Assembly: GCF_020734105.1 (NCBI RefSeq)
Contig: NZ_JAJAFR010000024.1
Coordinates: 1-55,235 of the forward strand
Reading direction: 5' to 3'
DNA from: Alkalihalobacillus deserti
GTDB lineage: Bacteria > Bacillota > Bacilli > Bacillales > Bacillaceae_D
DNA: 55,235 bases
Below are positions 1 through 6,988 of the stretch, in pieces. The position numbers and the translations under genes are program-made. The notes under the pieces are model-generated. The model saw only the letters and a program-made list of their open reading frames with translations, was not told the DNA's origin and made no database searches. The stretch's first letter is position 1, and the number at the start of each line of letters is the position of its first letter.

Positions 1-2
1 AT

Positions 3-149
3 TATGGGGAAGAATTAGTAAACTATGAAGAATTAAAAAGACGGATTGAAGAATATATCTACTGGTACAACCATGAACGATCAAAAGAAAAATTGGCTGG
101 TTTAAGTCCAGTCGAATACCGAACTCAACCCAGCCAATCAGCTGCATAA
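3..149 (+). CDS. IS3-family transposase, C-terminal end (cut by window edge)
   Basis: The reading frame is open from the window edge and ends in TAA at 147-149, giving 48 residues. It contains YIYWYNHERSKEKLAGLSPVEYR, here quoted in part as WYNHERSKEKLAGLSPVEYR, which is the typical C-terminal end of the rve integrase domain of IS3/IS150 transposase OrfB (the N-H-R ... L-x-G-L-S-P-x-x-Y-R block). The N-terminal part with the catalytic DDE residues lies outside the window, so completeness cannot be judged. The sequence just after the stop looks like the element's right end. Confidence 0.85.
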   Translation, partial: YGEELVNYEELKRRIEEYIYWYNHERSKEKLAGLSPVEYRTQPSQSAA

Positions 150-154
150 TAAAA

Positions 155-176
155 ACTCTAACTTTTAGGGGTAACC
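155..176 (+). repeat. Probable right terminal inverted repeat of the IS3-type element
   Basis: Just after the transposase stop the sequence CTCTAACTTTTAGGGGTAAC follows, then CA. It resembles the right ends of IS150-group elements, which carry a CTAACTTTTTGGGG-like block and finish in CA. The left end is outside the window, so the repeat cannot be paired here. Confidence 0.45.
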
Positions 177-192
177 ACCCTCCATTAATGGG

Positions 193-210
193 GAGCGATT
201 GCTCTTTTTT
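193..210. terminator. Short hairpin terminator
   Basis: GAGC-GATT-GCTC followed by six T. It could end read-through from the IS3 element. The gene that follows runs on the other strand and ends at 213. Confidence 0.4.
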
Positions 211-212
211 AT

Positions 213-770
213 CTAAAACGGCAAACTAGCTATAAAACTGTTATACAGTTTTACTAATGCTAGAATGACTGCCAGTATAAACACACTCCAAAAGATTACC
301 TGAAAAAAGATAAAACCAATTAATCCTACTGGAGTTAAGATATTACTAATCTTATATACAAGATAAATAAAATAACTTAAACTTGCTACGAGAAACAAAA
401 CAACAATTAATAAAACGTTCTGAGCTAGTAAAAGGGCAAGAATACTTGAGACAAGATAAATCCATGATCCTGCCCTTACCTTATTCAATTCATTGCCTTC
501 TTCATCCTTTGAGAAAAACAACATCGAGAGTTCAATTATTGTATCTGAGATTAATTTCAACGCCGACAATACCATAAAAAAGAATAATTGCAACAAAAAA
601 AGCAACGTTAGTTTAATTCCGCTTTCTGATATAAATTCCCTCATTCCATTATAGATCCCTAAATCAACCAACTGACTTAATATAAAGCCTTGAAAAAAAA
701 TAGCAAATGCTAGGCTATACAAAAGGATGGATACAAGTGGAAAGTGACTTGTGATATAGCGATTTGTCAA
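213..770 (-). CDS. DUF5366 / YufK-like membrane protein
   Basis: A protein of 185 residues with four or five strongly hydrophobic segments (about residues 12-35, 50-72, 103-122, 124-141 and 147-175), so an integral membrane protein. The conserved-looking N-terminal half (TSHFPLVSILLYS, LGIYNGMREF, ALKLISDTI.ELSMLFFSKD) resembles Bacillus YufK (DUF5366), which has the same length. The function of that family is unknown. The start codon is TTG at 770, with GGGAG nine bases upstream. It stands alone between an IS end and a small divergent gene. Confidence 0.65.
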   Translation of the reverse strand: MTNRYITSHFPLVSILLYSLAFAIFFQGFILSQLVDLGIYNGMREFISESGIKLTLLFLLQLFFFMVLSALKLISDTIIELSMLFFSKDEEGNELNKVRAGSWIYLVSSILALLLAQNVLLIVVLFLVASLSYFIYLVYKISNILTPVGLIGFIFFQVIFWSVFILAVILALVKLYNSFIASLPF

Positions 771-891
771 CTGAGAGGTCTCCCATTCTTTTCTTACTAT
801 TTTGATTTATTTCTAGCTCCATGCTTGAAACTAAATTTGACTATTCCTTCACAATTATGTTCTTTTCATTTCTTTCTTAATCGAATTGCTT

Positions 892-897
892 TATAAT
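892..897 (+). promoter_or_regulatory. Likely -10 box of the 29-residue gene
   Basis: TATAAT lies 32 bases before the start of the small gene at 930. The -35 region is poor, so this call rests on the perfect -10 box and the position. Confidence 0.4.
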
Positions 898-929
898 GAA
901 TTTATGATTTGTGACAAGGAGGAATAAAC

Positions 930-1019
930 ATGGGTACATTACTCATCCTTGCTGTTAGCATTGTTTTTTTCACTGCAATTTTCACTGCAGGTTACGAAGA
1001 CAATCCGCACAAGAACTAA
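930..1019 (+). CDS. 29-residue hypothetical membrane microprotein
   Basis: ATG at 930 is preceded by AAGGAGG with seven bases between. The product is one hydrophobic helix (about residues 3-20: GTLLILAVSIVFFTAIFTAG) and a short polar tail ending HKN. A TATAAT box lies upstream and a strong hairpin terminator directly follows, so this is a complete one-gene transcription unit. I do not recognise a family. Single-span microproteins of this kind in Bacillus often bind a larger membrane protein, but nothing here says which. Confidence 0.65.
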   Translation: MGTLLILAVSIVFFTAIFTAGYEDNPHKN

Positions 1020-1043
1020 TTGGAACCTCTTTATAACTTTTTT

Positions 1044-1083
1044 AGAAATCGACCATACTCATTAGAGATGGTCGATTTCTTTT
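1044..1083 (+). terminator. Intrinsic terminator of the microprotein gene
   Basis: AGAAATCGACCAT pairs with ATGGTCGATTTCT (13 bp, 11-base loop) and TTTT follows on the plus strand. There is no T run in the other direction, so it serves the small gene rather than trmL. Confidence 0.8.
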
Positions 1084-1084
1084 G

Positions 1085-1558
1085 TCAAGTTAAGTTTGGA
1101 AAGCCTTGTTGACGAATAGCTTCATAAATCACAATAGCTGCTGTATTTGATACATTTAAAGAACGAATTTTCTCTGTTTGGGGGATTCGAAAACATCGAT
1201 CTTTATTCTTTTCTATAATGTCTTGTGGAATACCCGTTGTTTCTCTGCCAAATACAAATAGATGATCAACCACTTCATCCGAGTAATCAAACTCACTATA
1301 ATTTTTTGTTCCCACTGTTTCTATATAATAAAATTGACCCTCAGGATACGAGGCAAACAGCTCGTCCATAGAATCATAATACTTAATCGAAACACTTGGC
1401 CAGTAATCACAACCCGCTCTTTTGAGCATTTTATCATCCGTCGAAAAACCAAGAGGACGAATTAAATGCAACGTTGTATTCGTTCCCGCACATGTTCTAG
1501 CTATATTTCCTGTATTAGCAGGAATTTCTGGCTGATAAAGCACGATATGTAAGCCCAC
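1085..1558 (-). CDS. trmL: tRNA (cytidine(34)-2'-O)-methyltransferase
   Basis: SPOUT (SpoU/TrmH) methyltransferase that methylates the wobble ribose of certain tRNA-Leu species using S-adenosylmethionine. Visible family motifs are LYQPEIPANTGNIARTCAG at the N-terminus, FGRETTGIP in the middle and the SAM-binding knot IPQTEKIRSLNVSNTAAIV near the end. I chose GTG at 1558: GAGGTG lies seven bases upstream and the product (157 residues, xGLHIVLYQPEIP) matches the usual length. The longer TTG or ATG starts at 1573 and 1564 have no properly spaced ribosome site. It is transcribed alone. Confidence 0.9.
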   Translation of the reverse strand: MGLHIVLYQPEIPANTGNIARTCAGTNTTLHLIRPLGFSTDDKMLKRAGCDYWPSVSIKYYDSMDELFASYPEGQFYYIETVGTKNYSEFDYSDEVVDHLFVFGRETTGIPQDIIEKNKDRCFRIPQTEKIRSLNVSNTAAIVIYEAIRQQGFPNLT

Positions 1559-1746
1559 GTGCATACACCTCAATTTCTTTTAATTCTTTGTCCGTAAAGC
1601 ATTATCCCTACGACAAAATTCATTATATCACCTCTCGTTGAAAGAATAAATCTAATAAGGATGACTCTTACTAAGTTTTCTACTCCTCAACTGACAACTA
1701 TTCTTTGTAGCTAAGGCAGTAGTTTATTTTTGAGCCATCCCAAAAG

Positions 1747-2622
1747 TTAACTTATAATATGGAAAAATTTATATTTAATATTTGGAGTCCACGCAGTGGA
1801 ATCTTCATATTTCCAATAACGCATTCGGCTATTTGATGTCTGGGCGTTGACGAGAGGCTCCCCATTTGGGTCTTTTGCGACGACAATGGTTGAATGCTGC
1901 CACCGACCGTCTCCGTCAAAGTCATAGCAAATAACGTCACCAGACTGAAGTTCTGACGCACTTTCTTTCTCTACTCCACGCAATCCATTCTGAGCCCCGC
2001 TTAAATACCACCTAAAGGCATGAGCAACTGCCCAACTAAAACTCCAGTTGTCAGAACGATACCACCATCCTTTGGCGCGATTAGAATGTACCGTCATTTC
2101 TGCACCACCAGCGTATAAGCATTGTGAAATAAAATTTGTACAGTTATTTGTAAACTTTCGATACTCTGGGTTGTAATCATCCCACCAACGTTCAGCGTAT
2201 TTAACCGCTTCTAATCGATTATAAGCTCTTGAACGGTCACGTTGATTCATTCTTGTAGCCGCCTGAATAACTGACCCTCGTTCCTCCTCAAAACTTTGAT
2301 GCAACCCATCTTCAATCAACTCTTCATTTGTAAATATAGCTCTACGATTTTCTCTTTCTTCTTCTATATATAGTTGATTTTTTATCTGAATTAAAAATTC
2401 ATTTCGTATGCAATAATCAACTAATAACTGATTATCTAAACTAGTTGAACGAATAATATCTCCTTGTACAGATACTCTGACGATTTCTGCTCCTCTGTCT
2501 TTATGCATGTTTTTTTTTCTATCAACTAATTCATCTATCTCCCCCTCTCTACTCATTTCTACAAATTGCTTATTTCTTCTTTCAATGTGTTCATGTAGTT
2601 GCTTTACTACTTTCTCCCTCAT
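1747..2622 (-). CDS. Amidase-domain (Amidase_6-like) protein
   Basis: A 291-residue protein in two parts. The first 150 residues are charged and probably helical, without a signal peptide. The C-terminal domain (about 150-291) has YAERWWDDYNPEYRKF, NNCTNFISQCLYAGG, WWYRSDNWSFSWAVAHAF, GDVICYDFDGDG, WQHSTIV and NAQTS. This is the pattern of the Bacillus putative amidase domain (PF12671 type, an NlpC/P60-like fold), with Cys in NNCTNF, His in QHS and Asn in NAQTS as likely catalytic residues. Such proteins are thought to cut peptide or amide bonds in the envelope, but no export signal is seen here, so substrate and location are open. Confidence 0.75.
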   Translation of the reverse strand: MREKVVKQLHEHIERRNKQFVEMSREGEIDELVDRKKNMHKDRGAEIVRVSVQGDIIRSTSLDNQLLVDYCIRNEFLIQIKNQLYIEEERENRRAIFTNEELIEDGLHQSFEEERGSVIQAATRMNQRDRSRAYNRLEAVKYAERWWDDYNPEYRKFTNNCTNFISQCLYAGGAEMTVHSNRAKGWWYRSDNWSFSWAVAHAFRWYLSGAQNGLRGVEKESASELQSGDVICYDFDGDGRWQHSTIVVAKDPNGEPLVNAQTSNSRMRYWKYEDSTAWTPNIKYKFFHIIS

Positions 2623-2890
2623 CTTTCACTTCCCCCCTCCACTTAAAACCTATGCAAAGCAGACTGCATTTAGAAATGGGAGAGATTTAAGTGGAAATAC
2701 CGTCATTTTTTGTTCAATAGTACAGTCTTTATTAATCCAATTCATGCGTTTATTGTCGAACATCAACATCAAGAGAGTTTTAATACACCCCCTCTTTTAA
2801 AAGGAAACCCCCAGAGCGCTCTTTTCTTCGCGTAGGCTTTCCCCCTTATCAAACTCATCCTGAATCATTCGAATTTATAGTATTTCTCAC
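2623..2890. other. Intergenic stretch without a recognised feature
   Basis: No credible gene on either strand. It contains a short palindrome AGAGCGCTCT at 2813-2822. Promoter elements for the amidase-like gene are expected at its left end, but no clear box pair stands out. Confidence 0.4.
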
Positions 2891-2917
2891 AAAAAAAAGA
2901 GTGACACAGTCACTCTT
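2891..2917 (-). terminator. Intrinsic terminator of ogt
   Basis: Read on the minus strand, AAGAGTGAC-TGT-GTCACTCTT is followed by a run of T. It begins three bases after the ogt stop codon. Confidence 0.85.
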
Positions 2918-2919
2918 AC

Positions 2920-3450
2920 CTACGAGATCTTTTCAATAGCGCCTTCTAGACTTAACAGAAGTTCCTTTTTATCTAATCCACCACCATACCCTACCATGTT
3001 TCCATTACTCCCAATCACACGATGACATGGAATAATAATAGGGATTGGATTTTGGTTATTAGCTCCCCCTATCGCTCGAACGGCTTTAGGAGCTCCAATG
3101 CTTTGTGCAATCTCTTTATATGATTTCGTTTCTCCATACTCGATTTCACTTAACGTATTCCAAACCTTTTTTTGAAATTCCGTTCCGCATAAATCTAAAG
3201 ATACATCAAAGTTTTTTCTTTCACCTGAGAAATATTCTTCTAATTGCTGACAGATAGGCCTCAGCGTTTCGTCACATTGAACAACTTCACCTTTTCTACC
3301 TTGTTTTTTTAACCAGGCTTTTAATGATGCCATACATTTAACTAGTTCTCCAAAATGAATATGACAAACGCCCTTGTCTGTTGCAACGATCGTAAGTCTA
3401 CCTACGGGACTATTCATTTCCTTGACATAATGAGTGATTTGCGCTGTCAT
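2920..3450 (-). CDS. ogt: Methylated-DNA--protein-cysteine S-methyltransferase
   Basis: Suicide repair protein that removes methyl groups from O6-methylguanine onto its own cysteine. The active-site motif IIIPCHRVIG is complete (Cys about residue 142). The helix-turn-helix part FQKKVWNTLSEIEYGETKSY and the arginine-finger region GAPKAVRAIGGANNQNP precede it. An N-terminal RNase H-like domain occupies about residues 1-85. At 176 residues it has the normal Ogt length. ATG at 3450 has GGAAGGAAGG upstream. It lies downstream of queG on the same strand with a 70-base gap and has its own terminator. Confidence 0.93.
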   Translation of the reverse strand: MTAQITHYVKEMNSPVGRLTIVATDKGVCHIHFGELVKCMASLKAWLKKQGRKGEVVQCDETLRPICQQLEEYFSGERKNFDVSLDLCGTEFQKKVWNTLSEIEYGETKSYKEIAQSIGAPKAVRAIGGANNQNPIPIIIPCHRVIGSNGNMVGYGGGLDKKELLLSLEGAIEKIS

Positions 3451-3521
3451 GTAATCCCTTCCTTCCGATTGTCCAATCTTTTCCTTATCTTACATTATCA
3501 ATCCAAATTTATGCTAGAGAA

Positions 3522-4661
3522 CTAATGCTTATTTTCAAGGATTTTCAGCCCTTTTTCGATCTCTCGAAGAACTTCTTCTTCCTTTTCTGTATTTTTCACC
3601 TGATTAAGCAGTTCTTTCTCTTCTAAGCTTCCAATTACGCTAATGGCCCACGCAGCTGTACCTCTAATCACAGGGCGCGGATCCTTTTTTAATAAATCCA
3701 TTAAAACTGGTAGTGCTTGCCGATCCTTAAAGTGAGCAAGTGCAATAATGGCATTTCTCTGAATCGGCTTTTTCCCACGCCATGAACCAGATACATGCCC
3801 AAACTTATCTTTAAACTCTCGATTACTCATCGTTAGTAATGGAATTAATTTAGGTTTAGAAATTTCTGGATCTGGCTCCATTTCAGGATGTAGATGAAAA
3901 TCTTTTCCTTTGTTTTCTGGACACACTTGTTGACAGGTATCGCAACCATAAAGTCGATTCCCTAATTTTTTGCGATATTGATCTGGTAGGAAATCTTTTG
4001 TTTGTGTCAAAAAAGCTATACATTTACTCGAATCTAATTGTCCTCCCTGTATAAGCGCATCAGTAGGACATGCATCAATACATTTCGTACACGTTCCACA
4101 TTGTTCGGTAATAGGAGTATCTGGTTCAAAGGAAATGGTTGTGACTAACTCTCCTAAGTACACATAACTTCCAAATTCCGGTGTGATAATCGCACAGTTC
4201 TTCCCACTCCAGCCAATCCCTGAGCGCTCTGCAACAGCACGGTCTGAAAGTTCTCCTGTATCAACCATTGAAATCGTTCTAGCTTCTGGAGCATGCTCTT
4301 GTAAGAACTGCTCAATCTTTTTCAAGCGTTCTCTTAAAACATCATGATAATCTTTGCCCCATGAAGCACGACAGAAAATCCCTCTCCGTTCTTCTTTCGT
4401 GCTTTTAGGAGGATTCGACAATTTAGAAGGATAAGCGAGTGCAATCGATATGATCGTCCTAGCTCCTTGAAGCAGCTTCTCAGGTTCAACTCGTTTCCCT
4501 ATATTTGGTTCCTCAAAACCAGATTGATACCCCAATTCTTGCTGAGTAAGCAGCCGATCTTTTAATTGTACAAACGGGTCAGCTGATGCAAAACCAATTT
4601 TATCGACTCCTATTGTTTTACTATATGCAATAAGCTCATCCTTTAACTGGGCAAGTGCCAT
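3522..4661 (-). CDS. queG: Epoxyqueuosine reductase
   Basis: Cobalamin-dependent reductase for the last step of queuosine synthesis in tRNA (epoxyqueuosine to queuosine). Residues 1-170 are the cobalamin-binding domain (IISIALAYPSKL, DTGELSDRAVAERSGIGWSGKN). Two [4Fe-4S] clusters are indicated by CGTCTKCIDACPTDAL and YGCDTCQQVCPEN. The C-terminal 110 residues form a HEAT-like repeat tail (NAIIALAHFKD, PRPVIRGTAAWAIS), as in Bacillus QueG. The length of 379 residues is normal. ATG at 4661 has AAGGTGG seven bases upstream. Confidence 0.93.
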   Translation of the reverse strand: MALAQLKDELIAYSKTIGVDKIGFASADPFVQLKDRLLTQQELGYQSGFEEPNIGKRVEPEKLLQGARTIISIALAYPSKLSNPPKSTKEERRGIFCRASWGKDYHDVLRERLKKIEQFLQEHAPEARTISMVDTGELSDRAVAERSGIGWSGKNCAIITPEFGSYVYLGELVTTISFEPDTPITEQCGTCTKCIDACPTDALIQGGQLDSSKCIAFLTQTKDFLPDQYRKKLGNRLYGCDTCQQVCPENKGKDFHLHPEMEPDPEISKPKLIPLLTMSNREFKDKFGHVSGSWRGKKPIQRNAIIALAHFKDRQALPVLMDLLKKDPRPVIRGTAAWAISVIGSLEEKELLNQVKNTEKEEEVLREIEKGLKILENKH

Positions 4662-4695
4662 AGGCTCACCACCTTTCTTCTACCTTTTGTTATGC

Positions 4696-4701
4696 TATAA
4701 T
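4696..4701 (+). promoter_or_regulatory. Extended -10 promoter of the B3/B4 gene
   Basis: TATGCTATAAT: a consensus TATAAT with the TGN extension, 31 bases before the start codon. A promoter of this type does not need a good -35 box. Confidence 0.6.
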
Positions 4702-4732
4702 TAAAAAAAACATGTATTTGGAGGTTCTACCC

Positions 4733-5416
4733 ATGGTTAACATATCGATAGATGAATCCGTTTCATCTAGTGTCCCTCAATTTAAAATAGGGGGTGTCCT
4801 GTACCATAATATCGTGATTAGCGATTCACCTCAAATGTTAAAGGGGCGTTTACAATTTTTTCAAGAAACATTAAGGCTCGAACTCGACACAAAAGAAATA
4901 ACAGAATTTGAAGGCATTGCCGAATGGCGTCAAACATTTAAAGCGTTAGGAATAAACCCTGGAAGATATCGTCCTTCTCATGAAGCCCTTATAAGACGAA
5001 TTAAACAAGGAAATCCATTACCACTCGTTCATTCTGCGGTTGACTTAAATACATTCTTTTCATTGCAATACAGTATTCCCTTGGGCATTTACGACTTTGA
5101 TAAGATCAAAGGAGATGTCACTCTTCGCCTAGGAAACGAAAGCGACTCCTATGAAGGGGTAAATGGAAGGGTAAATGACATGATTGGTAAATTAGTGAGC
5201 GCAGATTCCAAAGGAGCTTTTGGGAGCCCTATAGTTGACTCTCTCCGTACAAAAGTAACAGCTGAGACAACATCTGCCCTACATCTTTTTTACTTACGTC
5301 CATCAATGGAAACGGAAGAGACATTTAAATTAGTTCAGGCAGCAGGTAAAATGTTCACGCAAATTCATGGTGGGAACTTCATCCATAAAATTGTCACATG
5401 TAAGCACAATTGGTAA
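4733..5416 (+). CDS. B3/B4 domain-containing protein
   Basis: A 227-residue protein of the B3/B4 tRNA-binding domain family, the stand-alone form of the editing domain of phenylalanyl-tRNA synthetase beta chain. Family signs are EWRQTFKALGINPGRYRPSHEALIRRI and the following NPLPLVHSAVDLNTFFSLQYSIPLG, then DKIKGDVTLRLG. It may edit or sense mischarged tRNA or amino acids, but this is not settled for the family. ATG at 4733 is chosen because GGAGGT lies seven bases upstream. An in-frame ATG at 4712 lacks such a site. Divergent from queG. Confidence 0.8.
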   Translation: MVNISIDESVSSSVPQFKIGGVLYHNIVISDSPQMLKGRLQFFQETLRLELDTKEITEFEGIAEWRQTFKALGINPGRYRPSHEALIRRIKQGNPLPLVHSAVDLNTFFSLQYSIPLGIYDFDKIKGDVTLRLGNESDSYEGVNGRVNDMIGKLVSADSKGAFGSPIVDSLRTKVTAETTSALHLFYLRPSMETEETFKLVQAAGKMFTQIHGGNFIHKIVTCKHNW

Positions 5417-5502
5417 CCATTGGCATAAGTGAGTTTTGACATAGACTTGTTTAGCGAATTGAGTAATTGCCACATTTTCATCACATCAAAAAGACTGTTT
5501 CG

Positions 5503-5528
5503 GTTTATAATTTTCTTGAAATGGGAAA
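5503..5528 (+). promoter_or_regulatory. Sigma-B-type promoter of dps
   Basis: GTTTAT (5503-5508), 14 bases, GGGAAA (5523-5528). This fits the sigma-B consensus GTTTAA-N12-15-GGGWAW with one mismatch, and lies 33 bases before the dps start. dps of Bacillus subtilis is a known member of the general stress regulon. Confidence 0.75.
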
Positions 5529-5561
5529 TAGTAAAATGAAAGAAACTGAGGAGGTTATCCT

Positions 5562-6002
5562 ATGAATCAAGAAAAAGTCCCAACAATCTTAAACAAACAA
5601 ATTGCTAACTGGAGTGTTTTATTTATCAAGCTACACAATTATCATTGGTACGTAAAAGGACCATCATTCTTCACCCTACATGCAAAGTTCGAAGAGCTTT
5701 ATAACGAAGCGTCTACACATATTGATGAACTAGCTGAACGTCTTTTAGCACTTAAAGGACATCCTGTCGCAACAATGAAGGAGTTCTTAGAAACTGCATC
5801 TGTAAAAGAAGCTAGCGGCAGTCAAGATGCTGAGGCAATGGTAGGCGAACTTGTAGAAGATTTCAATACATTAATTGATGAATTAAAGGAAGGTATGGAA
5901 GCCGCTGATTCACTTGGTGATGAAACGACTGCAGACATGCTACTAGCTATTCACCAATCGTTAGAGAAGCATAACTGGATGCTTCGCTCATTCTTAAAAT
6001 AA
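5562..6002 (+). CDS. dps: Dps family iron-storage/DNA-protection protein
   Basis: Ferritin-like miniferritin of 146 residues that oxidises Fe(II) with peroxide, stores iron in a 12-mer shell and protects DNA. The ferroxidase signature is present: NYHWYVKGPSFFTLHAKFEELY followed by HIDELAERLLAL, quoted here as HNYHWYVKGPSFFTLHAKF, with the conserved His and the Asp/Glu pair. The C-terminal LEKHNWMLRSFLK is typical. ATG at 5562 has GAGGAGG eight bases upstream. It is a single-gene unit with a sigma-B-type promoter and faces the ferritin gene across a shared terminator. Confidence 0.93.
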   Translation: MNQEKVPTILNKQIANWSVLFIKLHNYHWYVKGPSFFTLHAKFEELYNEASTHIDELAERLLALKGHPVATMKEFLETASVKEASGSQDAEAMVGELVEDFNTLIDELKEGMEAADSLGDETTADMLLAIHQSLEKHNWMLRSFLK

Positions 6003-6112
6003 AAAAACGCAGAGCGGTCTTTTCTTAGAAGCAATGAGAGGAGTTGCAGCTTTCTTTAATTAGGCTCTCATACTGCCTTGAAACCTACGCTGTATTCACT
6101 CTTTCACCCTAT

Positions 6113-6154
6113 AAAAAAGAGGATCACACGACTCTTTCCGTGATGGTCCTCTTT
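6113..6154. terminator. Bidirectional terminator between dps and ferritin
   Basis: AAGAGGATCAC pairs with GTGATGGTCCTCTT with a small bulge. A run of A precedes and a T-rich run follows, so it can work on both strands. Confidence 0.65.
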
Positions 6155-6165
6155 CTTGCTTTTGT

Positions 6166-6672
6166 TTATTCAGCTTTTGGTGTGAAACTGCGTTTCGAGA
6201 ATTCCTCATCTAACATAAAAAATGCATTACTATCATCATCTATACGCTTAAGTTTATGAATAATACTATCAAACATGTCCTCTTCTTCAACTTGTTCTTC
6301 AATGAACCATTTTAGGAAGTTGATTGTCGCATGTTCTCTATCATCAAGAGCTAAATCCGATAAATGATAGATTTTCTTCGTAACATCTTTTTCTTGTAGC
6401 AAGGCTTTTTCAAAGGCATCAAGAATTGAATTAAATTCATTATTAGGTTCTGCTAATTCTCGAATCGTAGCCCTTTCCCCTAGTGCATTAATAAAATCAT
6501 AAAATTTCATAGCATGAAAGCGTTCCTCTTCTGCTTGTACCAAAAAGAAATTAGCAAAGCCATCATAACTTTCTGCCGAACAATAAGCAGCTATAGCTAA
6601 ATAAGAATGTGCCGCATAAAATTCAAAATTCATTTGATCATTTAGCCCTTTTAATAATTTATCACCTAGCAT
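6166..6672 (-). CDS. ftnA: Bacterial non-haem ferritin
   Basis: A 168-residue ferritin. It oxidises and stores iron in a 24-mer. Ferroxidase residues are visible in LNDQMNFEFYAAHSYLAIA, AEEERFHAMKFYDFI (E-x-x-H) and the C-terminal EEQVEEEDMFDSIIHKL. Length matches FtnA. ATG at 6672 with AAAGGG upstream. It is convergent with dps, which suggests a local iron and peroxide handling pair, though the two are transcribed separately. Confidence 0.92.
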   Translation of the reverse strand: MLGDKLLKGLNDQMNFEFYAAHSYLAIAAYCSAESYDGFANFFLVQAEEERFHAMKFYDFINALGERATIRELAEPNNEFNSILDAFEKALLQEKDVTKKIYHLSDLALDDREHATINFLKWFIEEQVEEEDMFDSIIHKLKRIDDDSNAFFMLDEEFSKRSFTPKAE

Positions 6673-6940
6673 ATCATCACCCTTTACCTAAAGTATATCA
6701 ATATTATAACACTTCCCAAATTGGATACTCTAAAAAACCATAAAAATATATCTAATTTGGTTCGCTGCTCAAGCATAGTTTTAACAAACTAACCTTTTTG
6801 AACAAGCTCTTTTAATCAAACGTTTATTTAACATTTTTTTCGTGACCCTTTTTACACATTCTTTCCTTGTTAGCATCGAAAATATTCTAAAGGGTGATTT
6901 ATTAGTTAGACCATAAGATCAATAATTTTTATAACTGATT
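6673..6940. other. AT-rich spacer between ferritin and the glpD terminator
   Basis: No coding frame with a ribosome site on either strand. It should hold the ferritin promoter, but I see no box pair good enough to mark. Confidence 0.4.
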
Positions 6941-6975
6941 TTTAAATAGGAGTTGTCACAGTGATAACTCCTATT
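6941..6975 (-). terminator. Intrinsic terminator of glpD
   Basis: AATAGGAGTTGTCAC and GTGATAACTCCTATT form a 15-bp stem with one mismatch. On the minus strand an AT-rich run with T follows. It begins 13 bases after the glpD stop. Confidence 0.7.
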
Positions 6976-6988
6976 GTTAGATCGTTAA

